A DNA stretch of 5,117 nt, taken from assembly GCA_030527765.1 (NCBI GenBank), contig JAUNAE010000276.1, positions 1-5,117 on the forward strand, read 5' to 3'. Below the pieces are notes generated by a model that saw only the letters and a list, made by a program, of their open reading frames with translations, had not been told where the DNA came from and did no database searches. This stretch comes from Eubacteriales bacterium (lineage in GTDB: Bacteria; Bacillota_A; Clostridia; Lachnospirales; Lachnospiraceae). This document shows positions 4,811 to 5,117 of the stretch, in pieces; position 1 is the first letter of the stretch, and each line of letters opens with the position of its first letter. Made by a program: the position numbers and the translations under genes.

Positions 4811-5117
4811 AATCCTCGAAAAATTCAATCTGCATACTGCCTCTTTTGTAGAAATATGGTCTGTCGCTCAGCCATTCTTTTCTCGGAACCTGAGTTTCGT
4901 TTACCTCTCTGATCATCCTCATCAGATCGGCTGAGGTCATATTTTCCTGGACATCCACCAGCGGCATGACCAGCAATTCATGAATGCTGCTCGGGATAAT
5001 CACCAGATCAGACTCAACCCCGTTTGCCAGTTCTTCAAAAACCTCCGGCATGGCTATTGCGTATGCTCCTCTGCATTTCTTCTCATTCGTGATCACGAAC
5101 TGTCTCGGTGCGTCCGG
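4809..5117 (-). CDS. DUF5688-like protein, C-terminal part only (runs off the right edge)
   Basis: The frame is open to the window edge, giving the last 102 residues of a longer protein. The visible part contains a Gly-Ala-Tyr beta segment (GAYAIAMPEVFEELA), then SDLVIIPSSIHELLVMPL, and a later REVNETQVPRKEWLSD segment close to the end. The IPSSIHE and REVNxTQV...LSD motifs are what I associate with DUF5688 proteins, common in Lachnospiraceae genomes and mobile elements and of unknown function; this match is from memory. A GTG at 5096 could be taken as a start, but codons upstream of it (encoding PDAPRQF) are open and fit the family, so it is almost certainly internal. The stop TGA (4811-4809) overlaps the ribosome binding site of the ATPase-like gene, linking the two in one operon. 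Confidence 0.85.
   Translation of the reverse strand, partial: PDAPRQFVITNEKKCRGAYAIAMPEVFEELANGVESDLVIIPSSIHELLVMPLVDVQENMTSADLMRMIREVNETQVPRKEWLSDRPYFYKRGSMQIEFFED

Overview
The window is a single, densely packed, one-directional gene cluster. All twelve supported genes are on the minus strand, so transcription runs from position 5117 toward position 1. Neighbouring genes overlap by 4 bases (ATGA or GTGA junctions) or by somewhat more, abut exactly, or are separated by 12-14 bases. Nearly all have a strong GGAGG-type ribosome binding site inside the end of the preceding gene. No internal promoter or terminator is apparent, so this looks like part of one long polycistronic operon entered from beyond the right edge.

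The strong purine-rich Shine-Dalgarno sites, the SSB sequence and the protein families (DUF5688-like end, small zinc-ribbon proteins, a GHKL-type ATPase) suggest a gut Firmicute, most likely Clostridia/Lachnospiraceae. The content suggests an accessory mobile element (prophage, phage-plasmid or integrative conjugative element) rather than a housekeeping chromosomal locus. The host and element type are inferred from recalled family resemblance, not from a search. No integrase, relaxase, terminase, capsid, tRNA, rRNA, CRISPR array or insertion sequence is visible to decide the element type.

Layout in transcription order (right to left): a truncated DUF5688-like protein (4809-5117); a GHKL/Bergerat-fold ATPase-like protein (3670-4794); a 304-residue coiled-coil protein with a C-terminal domain of the 'GFRWSP...AWQRQL' type (2755-3669); a small CxCxxC protein (2573-2758); a small helix-hairpin-helix protein (2323-2622); a small double zinc-finger protein (2099-2326); a 58-residue acidic protein (1921-2097); a 72-residue Gly/Ala-rich protein (1690-1908); a 226-residue tandem zinc-ribbon protein (1013-1693); a 66-residue Cys-rich protein with a basic tail (798-998); a 63-residue unknown (610-801); and a single-stranded DNA-binding protein (98-613). 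The last 97 bases (1-97) hold no confidently called gene, only a small hairpin carrying a GGAGG and a possible start of a further gene.

The only firmly assignable function is SSB. The combination of SSB, a helix-hairpin-helix protein and several probable zinc-binding proteins suggests an early, DNA-metabolism region of a mobile element. The ATPase-like gene, the 304-residue protein and the small Cys-rich proteins are the uncharacterised part and the best place to look for something new.
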